From positions 1 to 5,740 of the forward strand of contig JAKANG010000125.1 of assembly GCA_021812505.1 (NCBI GenBank): a stretch of DNA of 5,740 nucleotides, read 5' to 3'. This document shows, piece by piece, positions 1-5,740 of the stretch. The position numbers and the translations under genes are program-made. The notes beneath the pieces were generated by a model. That model was not told where the DNA came from. It saw nothing but the letters and a program-made list of their open reading frames with translations, and made no database searches. Position 1 is the stretch's first letter; every line of letters begins with the position of its first letter. This stretch comes from Pseudomonadota bacterium. Lineage in GTDB: Bacteria > Pseudomonadota > Alphaproteobacteria > Rhizobiales > Beijerinckiaceae.

Positions 1-1
1 G

Positions 2-1393
2 AACGCGCACAGCGCCGGGCTCAAGCCGCCGCTCCCGCTGCCGCCGCAGCTTCTGCTGATGCGCACCAGCCGCGCGGCGCTGGAAGTCGCGCCGCCCGGC
101 CTCGGGCTCGGCCTGAACACGCCCGCGGCGGCCAACGCCAATTCGCCTTTTTCCGCCATTGAAGTGCGGATGGTGCCGGAAAATGTGACCATCGCGCCGC
201 GCGCCACCGATCCTGCGGCGGAAACCGGACATTCGCCCGGCGCGAGTGACCGCCTGATCACCGTCCGCCACGGCGAGGGGCTTGGCGACATTCTCGCCGG
301 AGCGGGCGTCGGCGCGGAAGTCGCGGCCGGTGTCAGGGCTGCGTTCCGCGGCGCCAATCTCGGCGACCTGGTGACTGAAGGCCGGCGAATCAAATTGTCC
401 TTCGCGGAAGGTGAAGGAAAGGACGAGCAGGTCCTCGCGCGCCTGAGCGTTTATGATGCTGAAAACCTCAAAGCCACGGTCGCCCTGGCCGATGACGGCC
501 ACTACCAGTTGCTCGCCAACGCGCCGCTCGCAGCCAAGGCGGCGAAGCCCGCGAGTTCGGACGATTCAGATGAAAGCGATGACGATCCGAACGCCATGCG
601 GCTTTACAATTCGCTTTACGAGACGGCGCTGAAACAGGACATTCCGCGCCCGATCATCGATCAGATGGTCCGCATTTTCGGTAATGACGTGGATTTCCAG
701 CGCGGCGTTTCGCCCAGCGATTCGATCGAGGCGTTTTACGACGACGGCGACGAGGCGGACGGCGCCCACGCCGAACTGCTTTACGCCTCGATCAATTCGC
801 GCGGCGAGAATTTCAAATATTATCGGTTCCAGTCGCCGGAAGACCAGAGCGTCGATTATTTCGACGCCCTCGGCCGTTCGACCCGCAAATTCCTGCTCCG
901 CAAGCCGATCGCGACAGGCGAGTTCCGCTCAGGCTTCGGCATGCGTTACCACCCGATCCTGCATTACACGCGACCGCATAATGGCGTGGACTGGGCGGCC
1001 GCCATCGGGACGCCGATCTTCGCCGCCGGAAACGGCGTCATTCTCAAGGCCGGCTGGGACGCCGGCTATGGCCGCCGCGTCGAGATCGAGCACGCCAACG
1101 GCTATGTGACGACCTATAACCACATGTCCCGATTCGCGCGGGGCGTCAGCGAAGGCATGCGCGTCACTCAGGGACAGGTTATTGGCTACCTCGGCGCCAG
1201 CGGTCTCGCGACCGGTCCTCACCTTCATTACGAGGTGATCGTCAACGGCCATTACGTCGATCCCATGCGCGTCAAACTGGCGCGCACGCGCCAGGTCGCC
1301 AGTCAGGAAATGCCCGATTTCACGCATGAACGCGAACGAATCGACACCTTGATGGCGAAGGCGCCGAACGGGACGCGCGTCGCCGGCCAGTAA
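2..1393 (+). CDS. M23 family (LytM) metallopeptidase, RgsM/MepM-like, 5' partial
   Basis: Predicted periplasmic zinc endopeptidase that cuts peptide cross-links in peptidoglycan. Numbering is from the ATG at 59. Residues about 65-115 look like a LysM/OapA-type domain. An acidic linker (about 168-177) follows. Residues about 182-270 resemble the second N-terminal domain of Csd3/MepM proteins (SLYETAL, then IFGNDVDFQRG). The C-terminal peptidase domain has a full zinc and catalytic set: H307 and D311 (HNGVD), H355 (YNHMS), H388 and H390 (GPHLHYE). The frame stays open from 59 back to the window edge, and the ATG at 59 has no Shine-Dalgarno. The expected signal or membrane anchor is also missing, so I infer that the true start lies upstream of the window. 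The RMVPENVT segment (38-44) resembles, from memory, the rhizobial growth and division protein RgsM. It is convergent with the methyltransferase, 24 bases away. The peptidase call is firm; orthology to RgsM is tentative. Confidence 0.9.
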   Translation, partial: NAHSAGLKPPLPLPPQLLLMRTSRAALEVAPPGLGLGLNTPAAANANSPFSAIEVRMVPENVTIAPRATDPAAETGHSPGASDRLITVRHGEGLGDILAGAGVGAEVAAGVRAAFRGANLGDLVTEGRRIKLSFAEGEGKDEQVLARLSVYDAENLKATVALADDGHYQLLANAPLAAKAAKPASSDDSDESDDDPNAMRLYNSLYETALKQDIPRPIIDQMVRIFGNDVDFQRGVSPSDSIEAFYDDGDEADGAHAELLYASINSRGENFKYYRFQSPEDQSVDYFDALGRSTRKFLLRKPIATGEFRSGFGMRYHPILHYTRPHNGVDWAAAIGTPIFAAGNGVILKAGWDAGYGRRVEIEHANGYVTTYNHMSRFARGVSEGMRVTQGQVIGYLGASGLATGPHLHYEVIVNGHYVDPMRVKLARTRQVASQEMPDFTHERERIDTLMAKAPNGTRVAGQ

Positions 1394-1417
1394 GGGCCCC
1401 GAATTCAGCTTTTGCTA

Positions 1418-2206
1418 TCAGGGCGTGTCGCGGTCTTCCTGGCGCGCGACCCCGCGCGGGCGACCCAATCCAAAAGGACGCGGCGTCAAGGCCGGCGCCA
1501 GGGCGGGCGCAAGCTCGGGCAAGGTTCTCCGCGATCGCCGTATGCCGACCAGACGATAGAGCTGTTTCGTCGCCTCCACCACGATGACGCCGGCCCCCGG
1601 GAGCGACAATTTTCCGCTTACCCGCTCGACCGCCGGCGCGAAACGCAGCCAGCTCGTCCGATGAAGTGGCGGCGTGTAAAGCGCCTCGCTCCAATAGATT
1701 GGCGAAAACAGCGTCTCGCGCATCAGATCGAGCAACTGTCCGCGCGAATAGGGTCGGCCATGACCGAAAGGCGTGGTGTCGAGACGCGCCCAGAGGCCGG
1801 AGCGGTTGGGCGCGACGACGATCAGCCGGCCGCCGGGCGTCAGCACCCGCCAGACCTCGGAAAGCAATTCGTGCGGATGTTCCGCATTTTCGAGCGCATG
1901 GGCCAGAAGCATTCGATCGACGCACGAGTCCGGCAGGGGCAGCATCGAATCGTCGATCAGGGCCGAGGCCGAGAGGCCGGATGCAGGCCAGTTCACAACG
2001 CCTTGCTCAGCCGGCATCATGGCGAACAGGCGCATCGGCCGATCGTGAAAAAGTTCGAGATAGGGCGTCGCATAGCCGAGGCCCGCGATCGAAAGCCCGG
2101 CGACGGCGTCCCAGCGCCGCAGCAGGATCGCGCCGACGAAACGGCGGGCCGTCTCGCCGAGCGGCGATGCATAGAAGGTTCGCAGATCCGTGACATCGAG
2201 CGCCAT
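1418..2206 (-). CDS. Class I SAM-dependent methyltransferase-fold protein
   Basis: 262 residues in the Methyltransf_11 style. The core strand and glycine loop are at 39-49 (LSIAGLGYATPY). The post-motif region LPLPDSCVDRMLLAHALEN (89-107) and EVWRVLTPGGRLIVVAPN (117-134) is textbook for this fold, followed by GLWARLDTTPFGHGRPYS and a lid-like C-terminal half. The C-terminus is a basic, Ala/Pro-rich tail (APALAPALTP). Motif I has GLGYA rather than the usual GxGxG, and the segment after it (RLFAMMPA, 59-66) lacks the acidic residue that normally binds the SAM ribose, so activity and substrate are unclear. From memory, alphaproteobacteria often carry this gene divergent to gloB with the same variant motif, as here. 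The start is the ATG ending at 2206; no strong Shine-Dalgarno precedes it. Neighbours suggest no substrate. Confidence 0.85.
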   Translation of the reverse strand: MALDVTDLRTFYASPLGETARRFVGAILLRRWDAVAGLSIAGLGYATPYLELFHDRPMRLFAMMPAEQGVVNWPASGLSASALIDDSMLPLPDSCVDRMLLAHALENAEHPHELLSEVWRVLTPGGRLIVVAPNRSGLWARLDTTPFGHGRPYSRGQLLDLMRETLFSPIYWSEALYTPPLHRTSWLRFAPAVERVSGKLSLPGAGVIVVEATKQLYRLVGIRRSRRTLPELAPALAPALTPRPFGLGRPRGVARQEDRDTP

Positions 2207-2315
2207 GCTTCAGGATCGACCAAAAATGCGCCGCGAGCAAGAACCCGCCGGCACGGTAAAGTTGTTTCCTCGCAGCGACGCCTCGGCTAGTTTCGACGGC
2301 GAACAGGAGCGCGCG
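2207..2315. promoter_or_regulatory. Divergent intergenic region, methyltransferase / gloB
   Basis: These 109 bases separate two divergent start codons and must hold the promoter for each gene unless transcription enters from elsewhere. On the plus strand a weak candidate is TTGTTT at 2262-2267 and GCTAGT at 2286-2291, spaced 18 bases, which would put the transcript start shortly before the gloB ribosome binding site. The match to alphaproteobacterial housekeeping promoters is partial (TTG and GCTA only). I saw no convincing box for the minus strand and no clear operator palindrome. Confidence 0.35.
2305..2309 (+). promoter_or_regulatory. Ribosome binding site of gloB
   Basis: AGGAG six bases before the ATG at 2316. 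It decides the gloB start: an in-frame ATG at 2190 would add 42 residues unlike any glyoxalase II and would overlap the divergent gene, whereas the ATG at 2316 gives the usual N-terminus and length. Confidence 0.8.
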
Positions 2316-3086
2316 ATGACGGTCGAATTTTACGAATTTCGCTGTTTCGAGGATAATTTCGGCCTTCTTGCCCACGATCGCGCGAGCGGCGCGACCGTGG
2401 CGCTCGACGCCCCCGAGGCCGGGCCGATCTTTGCCGCCCTGGCCGAAAAAGGCTGGACGCTGACCGACATCTGGCTGACCCATCATCATTACGATCACAT
2501 CGACGCCGTGGGCGAATTGAAAGCGCGCTTTCCCCAGGCGCGGGTCGTCGGCGCGCGCAAGGACATCCACAGGCTGCCGCCGCTCGACCGCGCCGTTGGC
2601 GAAGGCGACATCCTGCCCCTCGGGGCAAGCAGCGCCGTGGCGCTGGAGACGCCCGGCCACACGCTGGGCCATCTCGCCTATTATTTCGAGGACGACGACG
2701 CGGTGGTCGTCGGCGACACCCTTTTTTCGCTCGGTTGCGGCCGGGTGATGGAAGGAACCATGCCGATGATGCATCAAACCCTGATGCGGCTCGCCGGCCT
2801 TCCCGGCGAAACCCTGGTCTTTTGCGGCCATGAATATACGGCCGCCAATGCGCGCTTCGCCGCGACCGTGGACCCCGAAAACCCGCTGCTTGCCGAAAGG
2901 ATCCGAGAAGTGACGGATTTGCGCGCGCGCGGCGAATTCACCCTGCCCACCACGATCGCGCGCGAACGCGAAACGAATCCGTTCCTGCGCGCGGCCAACC
3001 CGCAGGTGCAAAAAGCCCTGGGTCTTGAATTCGCGGATCCCGTCGAGGTTTTCACGATCCTGCGCGAACGCAAAAATCGGTTCTGA
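2316..3086 (+). CDS. gloB: Hydroxyacylglutathione hydrolase (glyoxalase II)
   Basis: Hydrolyses S-D-lactoylglutathione to D-lactate and glutathione, the second step of glutathione-dependent methylglyoxal detoxification in the cytosol. The 256-residue length is typical. The metallo-beta-lactamase fold carries the THHHYDH motif with H56, H58, D60 and H61, then H115 (TPGHTLGH), bridging D134 (VVGDTLF) and H172 (CGHEY). This is the complete dinuclear metal site, at nearly the same spacing as in human GLO2. The C-terminal HAGH domain (about 173-256) contains the family ERETNPFLR segment (about 208-216) that helps hold glutathione. The opening VEFYEFRCFEDNFG is typical of proteobacterial GloB. It is divergent from the methyltransferase and lies 80 bases ahead of the PAS-GGDEF-EAL gene. 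Nothing looks damaged. Confidence 0.97.
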   Translation: MTVEFYEFRCFEDNFGLLAHDRASGATVALDAPEAGPIFAALAEKGWTLTDIWLTHHHYDHIDAVGELKARFPQARVVGARKDIHRLPPLDRAVGEGDILPLGASSAVALETPGHTLGHLAYYFEDDDAVVVGDTLFSLGCGRVMEGTMPMMHQTLMRLAGLPGETLVFCGHEYTAANARFAATVDPENPLLAERIREVTDLRARGEFTLPTTIARERETNPFLRAANPQVQKALGLEFADPVEVFTILRERKNRF

Positions 3087-3154
3087 GCCTGGGCGCTACA
3101 CGCGGAATTAACGCTCGCGGGCCATTGTTGCCGCATCGATATTTCAGCGTTTCC

Positions 3155-3159
3155 GGAAG
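3155..3159 (+). promoter_or_regulatory. Ribosome binding site of the PAS-GGDEF-EAL gene
   Basis: GGAAG seven bases before the GTG at 3167. It favours GTG as start over the in-frame TTG codons at 3125 and 3128, which are preceded only by a weak purine stretch (CGGG). No in-frame ATG occurs before the PAS domain. Confidence 0.6.
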
Positions 3160-3166
3160 CGCGAAC

Positions 3167-5035
3167 GTGCAACTTGGTTATTTTTCATCGCCTGCGCCCA
3201 AATCCGCGGCCGAGCCCGGTCCCCAGGCGCCGGCAGAGCGGCGCCTCGCTCCCGTCGGCGCTCTTGCCGTTCAGCCGAAAGTCGACGCCGCCGCTCCAGC
3301 CGCCCCGCTTGCGCCGGCGCTCGATCCGGCTTTGGGTCGCCATGACTTCACGCGCGATGAACTGACGCGGCCCGGCGCCGGCGCCCTCGATCCGCGCGCG
3401 ATTCTCGACTCGCTCGGGCAGACCGTCTACGACTGGGATCTCGAATCCGACCTGATCCAATGGGGCCCCAATGCGGAATCCGTGCTCGGCTTCAGGAACA
3501 TCGGCCGGATCAGCACGGGCCGCGCCTATGCCGACTGCCTCTCGCACGATAGCGAGAGTTCGCCCTACGAGACGATCATGCGCTCCACGGCGCGCGACCA
3601 GGGCGGCGGGGCGCCGTTCCAAATCTGCTACGGAATTGTTCCTCCCACCAATGGGCGCGACACGACGATCTGGATCGAGGACACCGGACGCTGGTTCGCC
3701 GGACCTGACGGCCGCCCTGCTCATGCCCATGGCCTCGTCCGCGTGATCACCGACCGCTACCGGCAAGAGCGGCAACTCGCCCTGAAATCGCGTTTCGACA
3801 CGCTCACCGGCGCACTGAACCGCGCCAATCTCCTCGAGCAGACTGCCCATTTGTTCAATGTCGCGGCCAGGCGCAAACAATCCTTCGCGGCCCTCCTGAT
3901 CAGCATCGACAATCTCTTCATGCTCAACCGAACCTATGGCTATGACGTCGCCGACCAGGTGATCGCGGGCCTGGCTAAAAGACTGCGGGCCAATTGCCGG
4001 GAGCGTGACCTTCTCGCCCGCTATGCCGGCAATAAATGCGCCATCGTGCTCGAAAACTGCGACGGCGCCGAAATGACGACCGCCGCCGAACGCCTCATCG
4101 AAATCGTCGCCGCGACACCCGTCGAGACCACGGCCGGTCTGGTTCCCGCGTCCCTTCGCGTGGGCGGCGCGGTCGCCCCGCGCAACGGACGCTCCGCCCA
4201 TGTCCTGTTCCAGCATGCCGAGGAGGCTCTCGACCTCGCCCGGCAGCCCGGCGCGGCGCGCTTCGTCGCCTATGAGCCTTCGCTGACGCGCGAAGACTCA
4301 CGGATGCGGACCTTGAAGATTTCGGATGAGATCGTCTCCGCCCTGAACGAGAACCGGATCGTCATCGCGCTGCAGCCTCTCATCGATGCGACCACAGGCG
4401 AACCTGCCTTTTACGAAGCCTTGATGCGGCTGAAACGCACGGACGGCTCCCTGGCGTCCCCGGCGTCCATTCTCCCGATCGCGGAAAAATCGGGCTTGAT
4501 CCATCTGATCGACCACAGGGTCCTGGAGCTGGCCCTGACGAAGATGGCCGCGTCTCCAGATCTGCGGATCGCCGTGAATGTGTCCGGCCAGACCTTGCAC
4601 GCGCCGGATTTCTTCTCGCGTCTGCGCGCCCTGCTCGAACCCAATCCCGAGTTGGCCCAGCGCTTGACCATCGAGCTTACCGAAACCTGCGCCATCGAGG
4701 ATGTCGAGGCCGCGATCCGCGCCATCGCGACGATCAAGCAATTCGGAGCCAAGGTCGCGATGGACGACTTCGGGTCAGGTCACACCTCGTTCAAGAACCT
4801 GCGTCGGCTCGATTTTGATCTCGTGAAGATCGACGGCGCCTTCGTTCAGAATATGTCGCGTTCGGTCGACGACCGCTTCTTCGTGCGCACGCTCATCGAC
4901 CTCGCCCGCCATGTCGGCATTCCGGTCGTCGCCGAATGGGTCGAAGACGATGAAACCGCCCAAATCCTTCGCGGATGGGGCGTCGATTTCCTTCAGGGCG
5001 ATTATTTCAGCGCAGCGACGGCGACCCAAAGCTGA
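3167..5035 (+). CDS. PAS-GGDEF-EAL protein, likely cyclic-di-GMP phosphodiesterase with degenerate GGDEF
   Basis: 622 residues from GTG (636 if TTG at 3125 is used). No membrane segment is visible, so probably cytosolic. Residues about 8-70 are an Ala/Pro-rich linker. A PAS-like domain spans about 79-205 (ILDSLGQTVYDWD to VITDR). The GGDEF domain starts at LTGALNR (213-219). D248, N254 and D263 match the first metal aspartate and the guanine-contacting positions of PleD-type cyclases, but the signature is AGNKC (287-291), so cyclase activity should be lost. The inhibitory I-site RxxD survives as RERD (278-281) at the correct five-residue distance. The EAL domain (about 390-622) keeps its expected catalytic set: E417 (EAL), N471, E503 and E506 (ELTE), D533 and D534 (DDFG), K554 (KID), E590 (AEWVE) and Q610 (QGD). 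I infer an active phosphodiesterase whose GGDEF and PAS domains are sensors. It may be transcribed alone or by read-through from gloB. Confidence 0.92.
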   Translation: MQLGYFSSPAPKSAAEPGPQAPAERRLAPVGALAVQPKVDAAAPAAPLAPALDPALGRHDFTRDELTRPGAGALDPRAILDSLGQTVYDWDLESDLIQWGPNAESVLGFRNIGRISTGRAYADCLSHDSESSPYETIMRSTARDQGGGAPFQICYGIVPPTNGRDTTIWIEDTGRWFAGPDGRPAHAHGLVRVITDRYRQERQLALKSRFDTLTGALNRANLLEQTAHLFNVAARRKQSFAALLISIDNLFMLNRTYGYDVADQVIAGLAKRLRANCRERDLLARYAGNKCAIVLENCDGAEMTTAAERLIEIVAATPVETTAGLVPASLRVGGAVAPRNGRSAHVLFQHAEEALDLARQPGAARFVAYEPSLTREDSRMRTLKISDEIVSALNENRIVIALQPLIDATTGEPAFYEALMRLKRTDGSLASPASILPIAEKSGLIHLIDHRVLELALTKMAASPDLRIAVNVSGQTLHAPDFFSRLRALLEPNPELAQRLTIELTETCAIEDVEAAIRAIATIKQFGAKVAMDDFGSGHTSFKNLRRLDFDLVKIDGAFVQNMSRSVDDRFFVRTLIDLARHVGIPVVAEWVEDDETAQILRGWGVDFLQGDYFSAATATQS

Positions 5036-5086
5036 CGTTCCCTAGTCGGCTGTGACGGCTCTCGGTCGAGAATTTCCTGTCGCCCT

Positions 5087-5392
5087 TCAGTCCTGGCGCA
5101 GGGAATCGACCGCCCGGGCAACGAAGCCCAGCGCGTCGGCCGCCGAAACGAAGCTCGATTGTTCGACGCCGTCCGGCTCATAGGTCGCGAGAATAGCGAA
5201 GGCGCGACAGGTTCCGTCGGTCGCCTCCTCGCGCACAAGGAAGCTCGCGCCGCCGCCGCACCCGCGCGAAAAAGCGACATAGCGGGACTCAGCGCCTGCG
5301 GGCGCGCCGCGCGCAAGCCGCTCCTGCGACATCCCTCGCAGGGCCCGATAGAGCCGATCCTGCTCCAATTCCTTTTCGCGTCGGAAAAACAT
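5087..5392 (-). CDS. Hypothetical protein, 101 residues, downstream of phaR
   Basis: I do not recognise this family. The N-terminal 30 residues are charged and probably helical (FFRREKELEQDRLYRALRGM). The middle has a glycine-rich SRGCGGGASF stretch (47-56), then alternating hydrophobic segments (SFLVRE, CRAFAILATY), and a final helix (SAADALGFVARAVDSLRQD). There is no signal peptide, membrane segment or metal motif, apart from two separated cysteines (C50 and C67). It is supported as a gene by a good ribosome binding site, by its position 49 bases after phaR on the same strand, and by filling the space up to the convergent PAS-GGDEF-EAL gene. The opposite frame 5159-5455 has no such support. 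Co-transcription with phaR suggests, but does not show, a link to PHA metabolism. Confidence 0.7.
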   Translation of the reverse strand: MFFRREKELEQDRLYRALRGMSQERLARGAPAGAESRYVAFSRGCGGGASFLVREEATDGTCRAFAILATYEPDGVEQSSFVSAADALGFVARAVDSLRQD

Positions 5393-5397
5393 GGCCG

Positions 5398-5403
5398 CTC
5401 CCC
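5398..5403 (-). promoter_or_regulatory. Ribosome binding site of the 101-residue hypothetical gene
   Basis: Read on the minus strand this is GGGGAG, five bases before the ATG at 5392-5390. It is the main signal that this short frame is translated. Confidence 0.6.
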
Positions 5404-5406
5404 ACC

Positions 5407-5437
5407 CGGCGGCGACGGGCGCCTGATCGCGCCGCCG
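5407..5437. repeat. GC-rich inverted repeat between phaR and the hypothetical gene
   Basis: CGGCGGCG at 5407-5414 is exactly complementary to CGCCGCCG at 5430-5437, with a 15-base loop. It lies in the 49-base gap after the phaR stop and just before the next ribosome binding site. No T-run follows on either strand, so it is not a classical intrinsic terminator. It could modulate read-through or message stability, or be chance in such GC-rich DNA. Confidence 0.3.
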
Positions 5438-5441
5438 CGGA

Positions 5442-5740
5442 TCAGTCCTTCTTGACGAGACTGTCGATGCGCTTCTGCATCTCGGCCAGCTGCGCGCGCA
5501 TTTCCTTCAGTTCGCTCGCCGACTGAGGCGCGGGCTGCGCCGACGGGGCCGCGGGCTGCGCTGGCTTGGAGGCTGGTTGCCCCGGCTTGGAGGCCTCGGC
5601 CAGTCCCGCGCCGAAGGGCGAGAACATGTCGAGCGCCTCGTGGAACATGGCCATGTTCTTCCTGGCCTGCTCCTCCATGGACTGGAACATCTGCCGGGTC
5701 GGATTGGCCAGGGGATTGGCGAGCGGATTGGCGCTCATCG
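5442..5740 (-). CDS. phaR: PhaR-type polyhydroxyalkanoate synthesis regulator, C-terminal part
   Basis: At least 98 C-terminal residues; the frame is open at the window edge, so the gene is 5' partial. Numbering is from the Met at 5738. Alphaproteobacterial PhaR (about 190-200 residues) binds DNA with its N-terminal half and PHA granules with the rest, repressing phasin and other PHA genes until polymer accumulates. The DNA-binding half is outside the window. What is seen fits the C-terminal half: SMEEQARKNMAMFHEALDMFSPFG (20-43), a Pro/Ala/Gln-rich linker (about 50-74), and a terminal coiled-coil-like helix (SELKEMRAQLAEMQKRIDSL, 75-94). The Met at 5738 is probably internal, because the family has a long conserved region before this segment. 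Assignment rests on recalled family character; a phasin or another PHA-associated protein with a similar tail is the main alternative. Confidence 0.72.
   Translation of the reverse strand, partial: MSANPLANPLANPTRQMFQSMEEQARKNMAMFHEALDMFSPFGAGLAEASKPGQPASKPAQPAAPSAQPAPQSASELKEMRAQLAEMQKRIDSLVKKD
5563..5594 (-). repeat. 21-base direct repeat in phaR linker
   Basis: GGCTTGGAGGC occurs at 5563-5573 and 5584-5594, a 21-base period, giving the heptapeptide echo SKPGQPA-SKPAQPA in the low-complexity linker. It probably reflects in-frame linker expansion. Confidence 0.55.
5701..5732 (-). repeat. 12-base tandem repeat in phaR (ANPL tetrapeptides)
   Basis: GGATTGGC recurs at 5701-5708, 5713-5720 and 5725-5732 with a 12-base period, encoding ANPL-ANPL-ANPT at the start of the visible PhaR fragment. 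The in-frame period means copy-number change would alter only linker length. Confidence 0.7.

Noticed and set aside
1394..1417. Possible bidirectional terminator between the M23 and methyltransferase genes
   Set aside because: Only GGGCCCC and a three-base-pair AGC/GCT pairing around TTTT are present. The stems are too short for a credible intrinsic terminator.
1412..2290. Plus-strand open frame of 292 codons opposite the methyltransferase
   Set aside because: The translation is Arg/Gln-rich with no recognisable domain and spans the divergent promoter region, while the minus strand encodes a clear methyltransferase fold. It is a GC-rich antisense shadow.
2190..2315. N-terminal extension of gloB from the ATG at 2190
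   Set aside because: The 42 extra residues do not resemble GloB and overlap the divergent gene. The ATG at 2316 has a strong AGGAG and gives the family-standard N-terminus.
2007..3011. Minus-strand open frame of 334 codons opposite gloB
   Set aside because: It shows no domain and lies antisense to a complete glyoxalase II. Long antisense frames are expected in GC-rich DNA.
3185..4216. Minus-strand open frame of 343 codons opposite the PAS-GGDEF half
   Set aside because: Its composition is that of reverse-complemented coding DNA. It has no motif, and the plus-strand domains are unambiguous.
5036..5086. Possible terminator between the convergent PAS-GGDEF-EAL and hypothetical genes
   Set aside because: TCTCGGTCGAGA at about 5060-5071 gives only a four to five base-pair stem with a very tight loop, and no T-run follows.
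5159..5455. Plus-strand open frame of 98 codons opposite the small hypothetical gene
   Set aside because: It overlaps the end of phaR, has no ribosome binding site that I can see and an Arg/Ala/Pro-rich composition. The minus-strand frame has better support.

Overview
The window is GC-rich, densely coding DNA with no gene-free stretch longer than about 110 bases. The gene content (glyoxalase II beside a divergent methyltransferase, an RgsM/MepM-type M23 peptidase, an alphaproteobacterial PhaR and a GGDEF/EAL protein) suggests an alphaproteobacterium, most likely of the Hyphomicrobiales (Rhizobiales). The Methylocystaceae/Beijerinckiaceae would fit, but the genus is a guess from gene content and protein style. 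It looks like ordinary chromosome: I saw no mobile element, tRNA, rRNA or CRISPR array.

Layout, left to right. (1) Positions 2-1393, plus strand: the C-terminal part of an M23 (LytM) cell-wall endopeptidase. Its N-terminus lies outside the window. (2) Positions 1418-2206, minus strand, convergent with (1): a class I SAM methyltransferase-fold protein with an atypical SAM-binding motif. (3) Positions 2316-3086, plus strand, divergent from (2) across 109 bases: gloB, hydroxyacylglutathione hydrolase. (4) Positions 3167-5035, plus strand, 80 bases after gloB: a PAS-GGDEF-EAL cyclic-di-GMP protein. Its cyclase site is degenerate, while the inhibitory (I) site and the phosphodiesterase residues are kept. 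(5) Positions 5087-5392, minus strand, convergent with (4): an unrecognised 101-residue protein. (6) Positions 5442-5740, minus strand, upstream of (5) and probably co-transcribed with it: the C-terminal half of a PhaR-type polyhydroxyalkanoate (PHA) regulator, cut by the window edge.

The genes do not form one pathway. They cover cell-wall remodelling, methylglyoxal detoxification, second-messenger turnover and carbon-storage control. The points most worth a second look are the predicted switch from cyclase to sensor in the PAS-GGDEF-EAL protein, the unknown small gene behind phaR, and the methyltransferase-like gene lacking the usual acidic SAM-ribose residue. I found no clear novel multi-gene system.
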